A stretch of 64,000 nt of DNA, taken from contig NC_064044.1 in NCBI RefSeq assembly GCF_932526225.1, positions 8,668,801 to 8,732,800 of the forward strand. Reading direction: 5' to 3'. The notes under the pieces were generated by a model that was given only the letters and a program-made list of their open reading frames with translations, ran no database searches and was not told the origin of the DNA. Of this stretch, positions 33,524 through 45,800 are shown piece after piece (within the stretch, counting starts at the first letter, position 1; each line of letters opens with the position of its first letter). Origin of the DNA: Nematostella vectensis (lineage: Eukaryota > Cnidaria > Anthozoa > Actiniaria > Edwardsiidae). The position numbers and the translations under genes were made by a program.

Positions 33524-36500
33524 TCACCTATCCCAACCATCATTCACTAGTAATTCAGGTAGAGGTACAGTTGGCCCAGTTGGGGTTGTTCGTCTTGAGC
33601 TTGCAGTCGGGCACACCCCTCCTGCGCAACCCTGATATCCTTGCCGTAAGGTAGTAGCTGTTGTGGGCGTGGCTGGACAAGATGAGGGACAGGGACTGGG
33701 ACATGGGCTTGGACAAGGTGCTGGTATGGGAGGTGGAGGTGGCGGTGGCGGTGGTGGTGGTGGTGGGCATGGGCTTGGACAAGGTGCTGGTATGGGTGGT
33801 GGCGGTGGTGTTGGACATGGGCTAGGGCATGGTTGAGGAGACTGTTCTGGACACTGGGCCGGGCATGGATCGGGGTAGGCAGCTACTGGGAAAGGGTAGG
33901 GTTCTGGTGAGGGTACAGCATAGGGAAGGGGTACTGGAACTGGGTAAGGCTCAGGGGATGGTACATAGTACGGCTCTGGAATTGGCACGGGGACTGGGTA
34001 AGGCTCTGGGCATGGTATTGGGCAGGGTGGCGGTGGCGGTGGAGGGGGGGAGGGTGGAGGAGGTGGGGGAGGGGGTGGACATGGTACTGGGCAGGGTGGC
34101 GGTGGAGGAGGTGGGGGTGGAGGTGGACATGGTACTGGGCAAGGAGGTGGTGGTGGCGATGGAGGTGTGTATGGTGCTGGGTAGGGTGCAGAAGGAGGTG
34201 GGTAGGGTGCAGGTGGCGGTGGATAGGGAACTGGGCTGGGGTATGGGTAGGGAACAGGGTAGGGTGAGAGGCACTCATAAGGACCAGGGCAGGGTGGGGG
34301 CGGAGGATAGCCTGGTGCAGGGGAGGGTACAGGGTATGGAATCATCACACACTTACAACACCCACAACTACAGCACCCCATGTCGAACATGTCAGGGTCT
34401 GACTGCATCGCCGCACAGTTACATTGTTGACACCGGAATTTGCAATTACCTTGAGCCCCCTGATTGGCTCCGGCTCCCAACGCAGCATTGTTCTGAGCAG
34501 CCTCGTCACCCATTCCATTCCCGTTGCTAGGGTACCCCATATTACCATTTCCGTTGCTAGGATACCCCATATTGCCGTTTCCATTGCCGTTGCTTGGGTA
34601 ACCCATGTTGTTCCCCATTCCATTTCTGTTGCCAGGATACCCCATATTGCCGTTGCTAGGATACCCCATATTATTGTTGTTGCTAGGGTACCCCATATTC
34701 CCATTGCTAGGGTAGCCCATATTCCCATTGCTAGGGTAGCCCATATTCTGGTTATTATTAAATGTGGGCGGGGCCGGTGGTGGGGGTATCAAGGCCCCCG
34801 GTGGAGCTGGAGGAGGGGGGAGGACGCCTGGCGGTGCAGGTGGTGGAGCCAAGACGCCGGGTGGGGCTGGTGGGGGAGCAAGAATCCCAGGCGAAACACT
34901 ATTCTTCTGCCCTAGTAGCGCCATTAGTTTTAGTGTCATCTGAAGCTGTAATATCTTGTCTAACACACTCTTGCCTTTGCTTGCGGGTTGCGGGACGGGC
35001 TGCGGAACGGGCTGCGGGACGGGTACGGGGATGTACATGGGTAGTGGTGGAGAGATTAAAGGCATGCGCGGGAATGGTGCTAGTACCAGGAATTTACGTT
35101 TAGCGTCTTCTCTCATCGGTTTGGATGGCACGTGGCTAGGATCATTGCTCATTGGCCTTGATGGTCTTGGCACGTGATAAGTGTTCTTGGGCATTGGTCC
35201 CGATGCTCCTTGCACGTGATTAGAGCCTTTTCCTATTGGTTTGCCTCGACTTTGCCCGAGATCATGATTCATTCCTAAAATTTGTACTGGTCCTTGCATG
35301 TGATAAGAATTCATTCTTATTGGTCCTTGGTATTTTTGCACGTGATGTTCGGTCTTTCTTATTGGTCCAGGTGGTCTTTTCACGTGTTCCGTGATATCTT
35401 TTGGATGCATTTTCCCTTTAATTTCCCATTGAATTTTTTGATGTGAATGTTGATGTGTTTTCTTATTATTCTTGGTATCTATGAAGCAGGAGTTGCAAGG
35501 AAAAATGTTAATGTTTTTTTTATTAATTCTTTGAATAACCTTTTCCTTCAATAAGCACCCAAGAAGTTGCGATATCATTATTTGATTCACGACGACGTGA
35601 GTTACAATCCAAAGAGGGTAAAGGTACCTAAGAACAACCAAGCACTTGAAACTGTTAAAACGTTCTTGACACCTGTCAAGCATTCTATACACTTTTTTTT
35701 CATAAGAACCGTTTTTAAGACTGTCCAGGCTGAGATTTCACCAAATTTTATGAACATGCTAAGAACATGCCGAGGCTCAGATAGCAGCAAAATGTTGCTT
35801 TTTAGTCTTATGTGTTCTAAAATGCAGTGTTACATTGTGTTTATTAACATTAATAACAACCTTATATTGCTATTGATAATTTGTGCAATTCTCCTCCTAA
35901 TAATTCATTGGGTACTATATTTTATAAGCACTAAAATTTAAAAACATCGTTAAGAACATCTTCAGCCTTAAAATGCTCCAAAAATAAGAACGGCCCAGAA
36001 TCAACTGAAAATTAGACGTTCTAATAAAAAAGAGTCATATCACGTGCAAGCGCACATGTCCTTTACTTTACTAATATCTAAAACTAGTAGTATTTTGTGG
36101 ATTTATTTATTGCTACAGTTACAGTAAAGGTAAAAATTTGATATGTAATACCATCCACAAAAGAAAAAATGTCATTTATTTAGCCTATAGGAGTAATTGT
36201 GGAATAGAATATGTTAGCCGATGTTGCTTAATTATTTTAATTTGTTTAAATATGAATAAGATATTTAAAATATTATCTTGTTTATAAAGTAATGACAGCT
36301 TCCACATCAACAGGGTATACCCATCAATTAAAATTGTTGTATAGCACACAGTGGAAGCTGGATAGAATGATATAGCAAGGGACCGAAATATTGTTTTGCT
36401 ACATAGTAAATATCGTTATATCGAAGTCATGTTTTCCATATAATTGGCGGGAACTCAAATCGATATCGTTATACTTAGTATATCGGGTATCGCTATATCG

Positions 36501-36701
36501 GGTTTTCTCTGTGTATACGTTTGCAATCTTTGATACCACAAGAATAAACTTACGTTTTTCTGCTGTCTTTTTCATTCTTCGACGATTCCGGAAAGTCCAC
36601 ATTTCTCTGTCTAACGATTTCCGTTTCTCCAAAAAACTTTCACAAAAACATATAAATATAACAAAAATAAGGAAAATGCTTACATAATGTGAAGGTTTCA
36701 T
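33524..36701 (-). CDS. Secreted low-complexity Pro/Cys/Gly-Tyr-Pro-rich structural protein (paralogue B)
   Basis: Two exons, 36701-36554 and 35478-33524, joined at a phase-1 intron (donor GTAAGT, acceptor TTCATAG), giving about 700 residues. Exon 1 encodes a signal peptide (MKPSHYVSIFLIFVIFICFC) and a strongly basic spacer with RNRRR and EKRK sites, likely removed by furin-like cleavage. Exon 2 in order: degenerate repeats of about 17 residues with an HVQ/HVP and GPIR core; a VPQPVPQP tract; a Leu-rich helix-like stretch; PPAPPGVLAPP repeats; about nine GYPSN repeats; a Cys cluster (CKFRCQQCNCAA, then CCSCGCCKC); and a long polyproline region studded with CPVPC/CPSPC and EPYPVPVP motifs. The alternation of Cys pairs and polyproline recalls nematocyst capsule proteins, but there is no collagen Gly-X-Y tract and no standard minicollagen Cys domain. 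Function is inferred only. Confidence 0.85.
36349..36515. mobile_element. Mariner-like MITE remnant in paralogue B intron
   Basis: The left end CAGTGGAAGCTGGATAGAATG resembles the 24316 element end (CAGTGGAACCTGGATTTTA). The interior carries ATATCGTTATATCG motifs and the right end reads ATATCGGGTTTTCTCTG-TGTA. It ends about 35 bp from the exon 1 donor at 36553. Both ends are diverged. Confidence 0.5.
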
Positions 36702-37532
36702 GCTTTGGAAAAATTGAATATTATAGTTATAAACGATCAGGGGATTTCCATTCCTGGAGTGTTGAAGTCAAAGTATCGCTTGACTGGTTATGAAGGGACA
36801 CGCTTTTCTAGCACTTAAGCACCTGCTTGCACTATTTAGTTGATTTGTTTACTGTCAAATGCTTCAAAAGGTTTGTCACCCTAATATCGACTTCTTTCCT
36901 TTTTTTCACATAAATTCAATATATAATTTTAAAAAATCTGCGTAACTTGATAAGTTTTTATCTACCTTTCAAAATAATTCCACTTCCACTATCGGTTACT
37001 GCGCTTGGAAATCTTTATTTAAACCATGAAACAGTTTATTTTATTGTTACTCTTTAATAAAGATACAGAAGTAGAATCCTTCCTTTTGGAAACCGAACAA
37101 GAATGTTTGAGTGGGTGCTCCAAGTTTTGGGATAGTAAAATGAAAAAAAAATCACGGGTGTTGAAGACATGTCTTAGTGTCACCCCCAGGACCCGCCCCC
37201 TTTGACAGACATTTCTCAGTAGCACAAAGTGTATAGCAAACATGACAATTATGGCCTGACTTTTCTGATGTGTGCGAAGGCAGATGATTTTCTAAAGATT
37301 TTTGTTAACCTTTTCTTTCTCGGTCTCGATATTAGGTGTATACCTATGGTTACCTGTTATGGCTATATCACTGACACTAGCATCAAATTATTAATGACTT
37401 TAACCTACTTGCTTGGTCTTTTTCAAATGGTTAAGTGTCACCGCGAAAGAGATTTTGTATTTTGTTTAGACAACATGGGCTGAAAATATGCTCATGCCAT
37501 CCCGGAAAAACTAGAAGAGTGATTTTCTGAAG
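36702..37532. other. Divergent intergenic region between paralogue B and the third gene
   Basis: About 830 bp separating two start codons that point away from each other, so it could be a shared bidirectional promoter. No specific element identified. Confidence 0.45.
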
Positions 37533-40500
37533 ATGATGAACATTTGTGGGATTGTAATTCTTGGTTTGGTTCTTCGTAGTATCTCAGGATTTGAACAATC
37601 CAATTCAAATGTTCAAGGAGTTTATCGACGCTCTAGTTACGAGAACGGTGTTGTGTTTAATCCATTTAATGGAATTACAGGGAACCGAGGACCAGCCTTG
37701 AGGAAAAGGGATACTAAAGGATCAGGAATTGCAGAAAATCGACGAATTTTCGACCAGGAAATAAACAACAGAGGTAAATATCCCAATAACTAAACTATGA
37801 AATACATTCTAACTTGTGATATTCAAAGCTATCCAAATAAAATCTTATGGTGAGGGTTGGGTTCGAACAAAACATGGTATTTGTGTCGTTTTCCTCAGTG
37901 AAACGCCTTCGCACTTAAGATAATTTTTTTCAGGCTAAAGAGGTGGATCAACCATCCCATGAAGCAAAACCTAGATTTTTTTACCATACGACACAAAACA
38001 GCAAGATACATATATGGTGCTTATAGACTGACTATGTCTATTGTTTGAGCATTTATTTTTCCTAAAAAGCCTACACCTAATTTTCTTAACCATAGACAAG
38101 CGTAATACCCCTGAGGCAAAACCTCTTAAAACATTCTTAACGTCACAAAACAACACGATGCATATATGCTGCTTATATACTGCATATAGACTGGGTTTAT
38201 ATATATTAAGGACAGGCCCGTACCCAGGGGGGGGGGGGTGCAGGGGTTGCGAACGCTCCCCCCCCCCCCCCCCCCAACGGCCGAAGGTCCACTTTCGGTT
38301 CCCACTAGACATGATATTTGTAGACAAAACTTTTAAAGCGTAAGCTTCTTTCTGGTATGTAGCCGAATCCGACAGTAAACGTCCCGTAGAGATACTGCAG
38401 AGGCATTAAAAAATCCTTTTTTTTTCGGGAGTTCAAATTTTTATTAGAGAGCTCCCCCCCTCCCCCCCCCCCCCTTCCAGGTCCATTTTTTTCGGATTTC
38501 GAACACACCAAAGAAAAATCCTGGGTACGGGCCTGTAAGAGTAGGTTTAAGTAGGGAAAATAGATGCACAAATAATAGAGATAGTGAACGCATTTATTAC
38601 CCCTTACTTTAGCCTGCTCATAAATTTAACAATAGACAAGTGTAATATTTATAACCATGTCCCTTTTGTAACTGAAATCTGTTTTTATAACAGAAAGCTC
38701 GTTAAAGAATCAAAAGTCAACGCCATTGAGGCGAAGATCGAACCTGAATGATCCAATTGCTGCAAAACTCCGCGAGAAGCTCAAGTCTACATTATCTAAC
38801 AGCGATCCTAACTCAGATTCGTATATCGAGCTACCGCCGAACAATATCCTTCCGGATGATGATTTGGACACGGACAAGGGCGGTGGCAGTAAGGGGGTTA
38901 CTGACGCTAACAAAAAGGTGGACACCCCCGCTCCGCAAGTGGTACCCTCTGGAAATAACCCTGTGCTTCCACAGGCAGTGACCATTGCACCGGGCGTGAC
39001 CTTACCGTATGGTGTCACCCTACCTTCGCCTGGAGAGACCATGCCGCCATATGGTAGTACCCTCCCGTCGGGGGTACAGTCGGCACCAGGTTCAGTAGCT
39101 CAGGCAATGTCTTCACTGGCTGCCGCATTGGGGCTATCGCAGTCGGCACCGCAGACTTCGCCTTATATATTCCTCCCTACGACCCTCCCGACACTACCCA
39201 CTACCCCTACTCCTCCCCCCACAGCCCCTACCTCGACCACACCCACCCCATCATACGAAGCCAAGGAGGCGGCTCTCAAGACCGGAAATGAGACCAACCA
39301 GGATATTGAGCTTAGTCTGAATATCGACCCTGGTGAACAACAACCGGAAGTGCAAACTGCACAGCCACAGGTAGTCCAGGCACCGGCCCCTCAACCACAG
39401 GTAATTCAAGTGCAAGCGCAACAGACTCAGCCCCAGATTTTGATCGCCTCACCTCCTCATTCTCCAAAGATCCTTATCGCGCAGGACGAGCCTCACTATC
39501 AAACCTTTCATATTGATGAGCCTCACTATCATGTCATCGAGCCACATTACCATGATGATTACCACTACTATGACCATCACTACGACGACTATCACCATGA
39601 CGACTATCACCATGACTACCACCACCATGACTACCATCATGATCATTACGAAGAACCGGAATACCGTTCTTTGCATTACCATTTACCTGAACCCTACGTG
39701 ATGCCCCCTTATTATGGCATGGAGACGGCTATGTACCCCTACGGAGGGGTCATGCCGACAATGGGGTACCCCCTGGGGATGACCACGCCCAACCCGTATG
39801 CGGCCATGTACGGGGTCGGGATCCTAGGGAGCCCTCTGCAGGGTCAGATACAGCAGGGCCTGATGTCTAACCCATTAGGTGGTAACGAAATGGGAGCGCT
39901 CGCTGAGCTCCTCTCATCTGCCATTCAATCCTCCGTCACCCAGTCACAGCCCCAGGTCTTATCACAAGCGCTTCTTCAGGCGGCCAATCAGGCGCAAGCA
40001 TCTAACCAGCCTCCACAGGTTCTTACCACTGCTCTTACCCAGGCCCTAGCACAAAATATGGCACAGGGACCCCAAACAAACATGCAACAGTTGTTGAACT
40101 CGTTGGCGATTGCTTTGAGCTTGGCACGAACGCAGTCAAGCCAAGGAGGCGCGTTTAATCAGGCATATCCGGTCATAACTGCTTTGTTAGCCAATCAAAG
40201 GCCGTTACCGTCCCAGAATGCGGCTCGACCTGGCCTGGTTACCCGGCCCGTCACGCAAGTTGGTGTTGTCACGCCAGGAGTAGGGTCTGTCGCGCAAGCA
40301 GCTGGGACTGGCACGGCTCCGGGTGCTTCCGTACAGACACAGTCCGCAATACCCACAGAATCTGCGGCCGCAGGGCAGTCAGCGGTAGCGCCACAGGCAT
40401 CCCCTACCGTACCATCCATTTCATTGGGACAGACCGCTGAAGGGGGTCCTGCGGTCTCACTGGGCCCGTCTGTCGCGAACTCCGAAAACTCGGAAAACGT

Positions 40501-40846
40501 CCCATTTAGTATGGACCAACCGAGCAAGAGGCCTCGAATTAACTCCCGAGCTTTAGCCAAAACTATGGCCCAGGCTCTTCTCAAAGCTGCCAGAACAATG
40601 GCAAGACGAAGGCAATCTGATAGTTTGCAGAGAGACACGATATTTAGTGACGTTGCGGGGCCGTATCTTAACAGAAAGCTGAGCAGGCGGCTGATATCTT
40701 ATTTATACCCAAAGAATAATGACCCTTGGTGGTACCAGCGGAGTCTCTCTTACATGCGTATAGCAAATGAGTTAGAGATGATGCGGTATTATATCCAGCG
40801 GCAACACACACAGAGCATGCTCCGGAGGTATTGCTGTACATGCTAG
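37533..40846 (+). CDS. Secreted low-complexity His/Asp/Tyr- and Gln/Ala/Pro-rich protein (third cluster gene)
   Basis: Two exons, 37533-37773 and 38694-40846, joined by a phase-1 intron, giving about 797 residues. Exon 1 encodes a signal peptide (MMNICGIVILGLVLRSISG) and a spacer with a furin-like LRKR site. Exon 2 has an acidic segment; P-G-V-T-L-P repeats; Thr/Pro repeats; P-Q-V/I-Q-A repeats; a block of about 45 residues made almost only of His, Asp and Tyr (for example HHDYHHDHYEE), a probable metal-binding patch; a Gly/Tyr/Pro/Met stretch with GYPLG; long Gln/Ala/Ser amphipathic repeats; and a Trp/Tyr/Arg-rich end finishing YCCTC. The exon-intron plan equals that of the two neighbours, though sequence similarity is limited to composition and short Pro motifs. 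No domain recognised; extracellular structural role inferred. AATAAA near 41406 may end the transcript. Confidence 0.8.
38213..38535. mobile_element. MITE with CAGGCCCGTACCCAGG ends in the third cluster gene's intron
   Basis: Exact 16-bp terminal inverted repeats bound 323 bp; CAGG/CCTG tips suggest hAT. Poly-G and poly-C runs lie just inside both ends. No exact target duplication is evident (TTAAGGA and TAAGAG are only similar). A diverged sequence of the same style is at about 51825-51865. Confidence 0.8.
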
Positions 40847-42720
40847 GATCAGTCGACAGTAGCCTCGTTCCCAGGGTCTTCTCAGAAGGCCCTTGGAGCT
40901 AGGACTTTTTATCAAGCTCTTTTTTTTAAAGCCCTTTGTAAACAGCGCCAGCATTTCTGGCGGACATTGGCCAGCAAAACTGACACTGTGTTCAGACTGT
41001 ACCAAGAGGGGCTATGAAGTAGCTCAGCAGTATTTCCTTTGTCTTGTCAGTCGAGCCAAACACCCTTCTCGTGTGTTTGAAGACTAAAAGCGCGCAAATG
41101 TCAGAGGGTTGTTGTGGGATAATTTGTTCGCGCTAAAAAATCAACTTTTACCAGTCTGGAAACATTAAATTGATGAAGGACTTGACAGCGATCATCGCAA
41201 AATACTCGGGGGGTTGGATTATTGGACTTATATATACAAAGTGCATCGTATTTCATCTTTGTCATTCGTTCATTGTCATGGGACTACTTGAGGTGTCTGT
41301 CAGTCGCCATTATGTCACCTTATCGAAGTAACGAGTGTCAGAAAGCAGCTATTTCCATTGGCTGATTTGTGGACGCAGTTCAGAAATGCTCGATTGAATT
41401 TGGGAAATAAAGCACGAGACTTTATTTTCAGGTGGTTATTTCGAGATTTCTTCTCATAATTAGTCATCAAATATTGGTTGAAAACGATAACAAAGTTGCG
41501 GCTGACAGGGGCTCCTTAAGTTATGAAGCAATCAGCGAATGAGGACGACAAGGGGCGGGAGGAGAGTGGACAAAAATATTGTCTGATTTGCCGGCTTTTA
41601 GCTTGGGCATGCGAAACTGCAAAGAAACAGAGTACTCAGGCTTTTAAAAGTACTTTGCTGAGTCGTTGACGTGGCTTAAAAATAGTTCGTGGAAATGAAG
41701 CTAGGTAGCTGCGTAACTAACACTTTGAGCGCAATGTTTATTTGTTTAGTATTCCTTAATGTAGACATAGTTACCTTTCACATTATTCGTAGGAATATGG
41801 TAAAGGAAGGGGTGGGGAATTAATCAATCATAATGTAAATATGATAAGAAAAATGAGCCATTATCTACTGTATGGACATACAACCCGGTCTTCCTTGCAC
41901 CACCATTCAAGTGCCCGTAGCGGAGAGGGACGGAAGGGGATTGGGGGGGAGGTCCTGGTACCCTTAATGTTATTGCTCGTGCTAGGAAGATGGAGGCTAT
42001 TTTGCCTATTTCGAACGTTTTCTTTAACAAAATCTTTACCCTTACTACTACCATTCTACAACCCAGCAAGATGCCATTGAGGTCGTGGTGAAAAATTTAT
42101 CTCCGGGAATTACAAGGAAAATGAACAGGAAGCGTACTATGCAGAGGAAAACAGCAGTCGGCTGCGAGGGAGACTGATATGTAACACCATACCGGACCTT
42201 TTAAAGCTATTTGGAAGTACAAATATCCGGAAGTGATTTTTCTCACTCTGGCTAATTTTGCAGTAAATAAATAAGGTAGCTAAAATTCCGTTCCTGTGCA
42301 ATTACCGTTCTTAGGCGAATCTCTAAGTTACCGATAAATCTCTTTTTGAAAGTTCATTTATGCCCTGAGCCAGTCGGTATTCATTTTGTCTGAGCATAAT
42401 TAAATCTAGATTGACACTTACATAAAAACATAAAAAAACGAGTTCCAAGAGCCAGGTTTTCTGGACGCAATGAAGGGCCACAAGAACGAATTTGTTAGAC
42501 TAAATTAGGATATAATTACAAAGCCACAAGTAACTCCATTTTGCACTTATCACCAGATATAACCTTCTTTGGAGCCAATGCACACAATTGCGTTACCCAC
42601 TCTGGATTCATTTGTTCATTCTTAGAAAAGAAGCCCCTAGTTCTTGCAAACCACACCCCAGCCCTCCCCCGCTATAAAAAAGCATTCTCTCGTGCTGCCT
42701 GGTGCCAACCTCTGCCACCC
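40847..42720. other. Intergenic between the cluster and SNX17
   Basis: No gene recognised; open frames are short and without family features. The left part is presumably 3' UTR of the third cluster gene. Confidence 0.45.
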
Positions 42721-42764
42721 AATCACGTGACCACCGTATCAATAACAAGCAACATGGCGGCTGC
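42721..42764 (+). promoter_or_regulatory. Putative SNX17 core promoter: E-box/CLEAR-like and YY1-like motifs
   Basis: A palindromic TCACGTGA (42723-42730), within ATCACGTGACC, resembles the CLEAR/E-box bound by MiT-family factors. About 30 bp downstream, ACATGGCGGCTGCCGG resembles a YY1 site (AANATGGCGGC), often found just after transcription starts. The site lies 60-100 bp before the start codon. Motif matching only. Confidence 0.45.
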
Positions 42765-42821
42765 CGGACATACAAACACCTCGACAGCGCTCTCCTAGAT
42801 ACTCAAAGACGCCTTCTAAAT

Positions 42822-45800
42822 ATGCATTTCTCCATACCAGACACAGTAGAAGTAAAGGACAGAAGTGGATCTACTTTTCTGGTAGGATAACCTCCTTCAA
42901 AGGTTTATTTCTGTTGATTGTATAAAAGATTTCTTGAATGGATGGTATCTTGAAAGCTCGTGAGGGATTGAATTAGCCTTCAATTTGGTATTTGATTTCT
43001 TCACCTTAAACCTAACACCGTGCAATCGAAATCTTATTCAATTAGCTGGTATTATGGAGATGCGTTTCGTGTTTTGATCTGCGGGAAAGCTTTAGTCGAT
43101 AACATCAATCACATGTTTTCCGCTGTTTGGAGTTTTCTGCATTATCGAAAACTCTGCCTTAATCCTCTTAAATACTTTAGTTCCTCTGTTTGAAAGAAGT
43201 ATTCGATATCAATAGGATATGATATACTCTTCTAGAATGCCAATTGCGTTAGAATTTCACTGCGATTCGTTACTTTTGTTATTCGGGCGTAAATGCTTTT
43301 AGACGTCTCGAATGTAAAGTCGTTCAGTTGACACTAGCTTTTTATAATAAAAATTTACAGCTTTCTGTGATCACCAGAACAAAAGGAAATCACTTATTTA
43401 GTGTACCTAGTCATTATTTTATGAATTTTGATATCTATTTCCTTGATAAACCTTTAAGTAAGATTCTCTTCATTCTGATGCTTTCAAGCAAAAAATTCAA
43501 TAAACACTACTAGACTATACTTAATGATTTCAATCAAACTTAGAACTGAATAAACACCATCAATCATTCAACATTCCATTTTTATTTAGAAATCTGTTAT
43601 ACATTTTTTGCTACATTTGTATTTCCACTTTCCTTCCTGTAAAAAAATATCACCCATATCATATACCCAGAAATTGTGTTCTTAATAACTTACCTGAAGG
43701 CCTACCTTAACTTATCAGGCGTGATATTTATCATGCATAATGTCTCCTGAATGTTTCCTAGTAACTAGAAAACATGTCGCACGCTATGTGTCTTCTAGTT
43801 TAGACAGGCCTTAAAAATATTGCCCCAATTTAACCAATGTTCCTATGTCAAGGAATATGTAGATTTTATGGAATAATTTTTATCTTTTTATTTTGGCAAT
43901 AATTGCTTAAACTTGCATTAGTAAAGTTTTCCGTAAGAAATTTTGTCTGCATTTGAGCCAGGAGATTAAGTCTGCTAGACACGTAATTTCTACATATAAC
44001 CAAGTTTTAATCTGACAAAATCTAGCTTGCTGTATTAGCTCTTTCCCAAATATTAAAGTTGGCTGTCAGATGTCACTTAGTCTAAGGGGCAACCCTACAA
44101 TAACACACTTAGTTATAATTATCATTACACCTATTATATCTTTATCTTGTATGATCACAGGTAGCCCAAGCTCTTTGTTTGTCCCTAATGATATTAACGG
44201 TAAACATAGGGCAAAAACAAAATTAGTGTTAATCCGACAGAATCTAGCTTGCTGTATTAGCTCTTTCCCAAACATTAAAGTTGGCTGGCAGGTGTCACTT
44301 AGTCTAAGGGGCAACCCTACAATAACACACTTAGTTATAATTATTATTATACCCATTATATCTTTATCTTGTATGATCACAGGTAGCCCAAGCTCTTTGT
44401 TTGTCCCTAATGATATTAACGGTAAACATAGGGCAAAAACAAAATTAGTGTTAATCTGACAAAATCTAGCTTGCTGTATTAGCTCTTTCCCAAATATTAA
44501 AGTTGGCTGGCAGATGTCACTTAGTCTAAGGGGCAACCCTACAATAACACACTTAGTTATAATTATCATTATACCCATTATATCTTTATCTTGTATGATC
44601 ACAGGTAGCCCAAGCTCTTTGTTTGTCCCTTATGATATTAACGGTAAACATAGGGCAAAAACAAAATTAGTGAAAAATAAAAACAAGTTGTTGAAAAGAC
44701 GTGTGTAGTCTAGTGTTGTGTTTATGTTTACTTTTTGCGTGTTCTCTGGCCGTATTAAAGCGCTTTTTAAAGATTCACGATTTGAACCCTTACCAGAACA
44801 AAGTGAAAGGTAGGAAAGTAATTTTGGACATGCCTCATCTTCCGTCCTCAAAAACACACTTCCTCCCTCTTAATCATGCTCAAATCACGGTGACATCCTC
44901 ACAGATAGTTGGAGTCCAACCAGCCCAAACCTCAGCGCCACACGATTTTCCATTGCAGAGGAATCCGGCAGAATATTCGACTTTTTTTTTTTTGTCGTCG
45001 TAATATTGTTGGCATGCATGTTTTGAATATTTAAGTGTAAAACTTTGATGGATATTTCAAGATTTCTTTATATGACTTGTCTTTAAATATTGAATAAAAA
45101 CAATGACAAAGGTGTGCGTGGCAAAGGCTCTTTAACTGTGTTATTCGTGCAAGATAATGAAGTTAATTATTGTCTCATTTCAGGCCTATAACATCCATAT
45201 AAATGGAGCATTGCATTCTGCAGTGAGATTCTCAGATCTTTATCAGTTTAACGAACAGGTAAAGTGACCATTTCTTTATTACTAGTCTAGGTAACCAGAG
45301 ATGAGGGTAGAGAGCCAGAAGCCGAGACTCCAGACTGAGGGCTGATACTCAAGACTAATAGGCCAAGAGTCAAATGAGATATCTGAAATATTGAAAATAT
45401 GATTTCAGGGTTTTCACATTAGTTTGAATTTTTCCCCTCTACTGGATGTTATTATCTATAAAACATTGCATAGCCAAAACATTATTATGATGATTGGTCC
45501 CTTGATTGATTTCTTGCATGAAGTCTTCCGGTATTCCACTTTTCCCTCAGTCTCGAGTCTCAACCTTTGATTTCCTACTTTTAACATGTTAAACTTTAAG
45601 GGACAAATAACTTCCCTTTTTCCCAGCCAAAACAAGATGTTTTCCCATTAGGTGCATTTTGTCCCATCCCTTGTTCCATCTCTTGGGGTTCCTAAGGTGC
45701 CAAGGCATGTCCCTAGCGGCTGTGCAAGGTAAGAGTACAGCCCTCCATGGCTACCAAAAAGCTGGTCACTTCTTATTTTTAGGATCATTAAATACTATTC

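Noticed and set aside
33829-34530. 233-codon plus-strand frame opposite paralogue B
   Set aside because: Antisense shadow of a polyproline coding region; the minus strand has the signal peptide exon and splice sites.
44066-44602. 178-codon minus-strand frame made of 74-residue repeats
   Set aside because: Product of the 222-bp tandem repeat; both strands are open and no known domain is seen.
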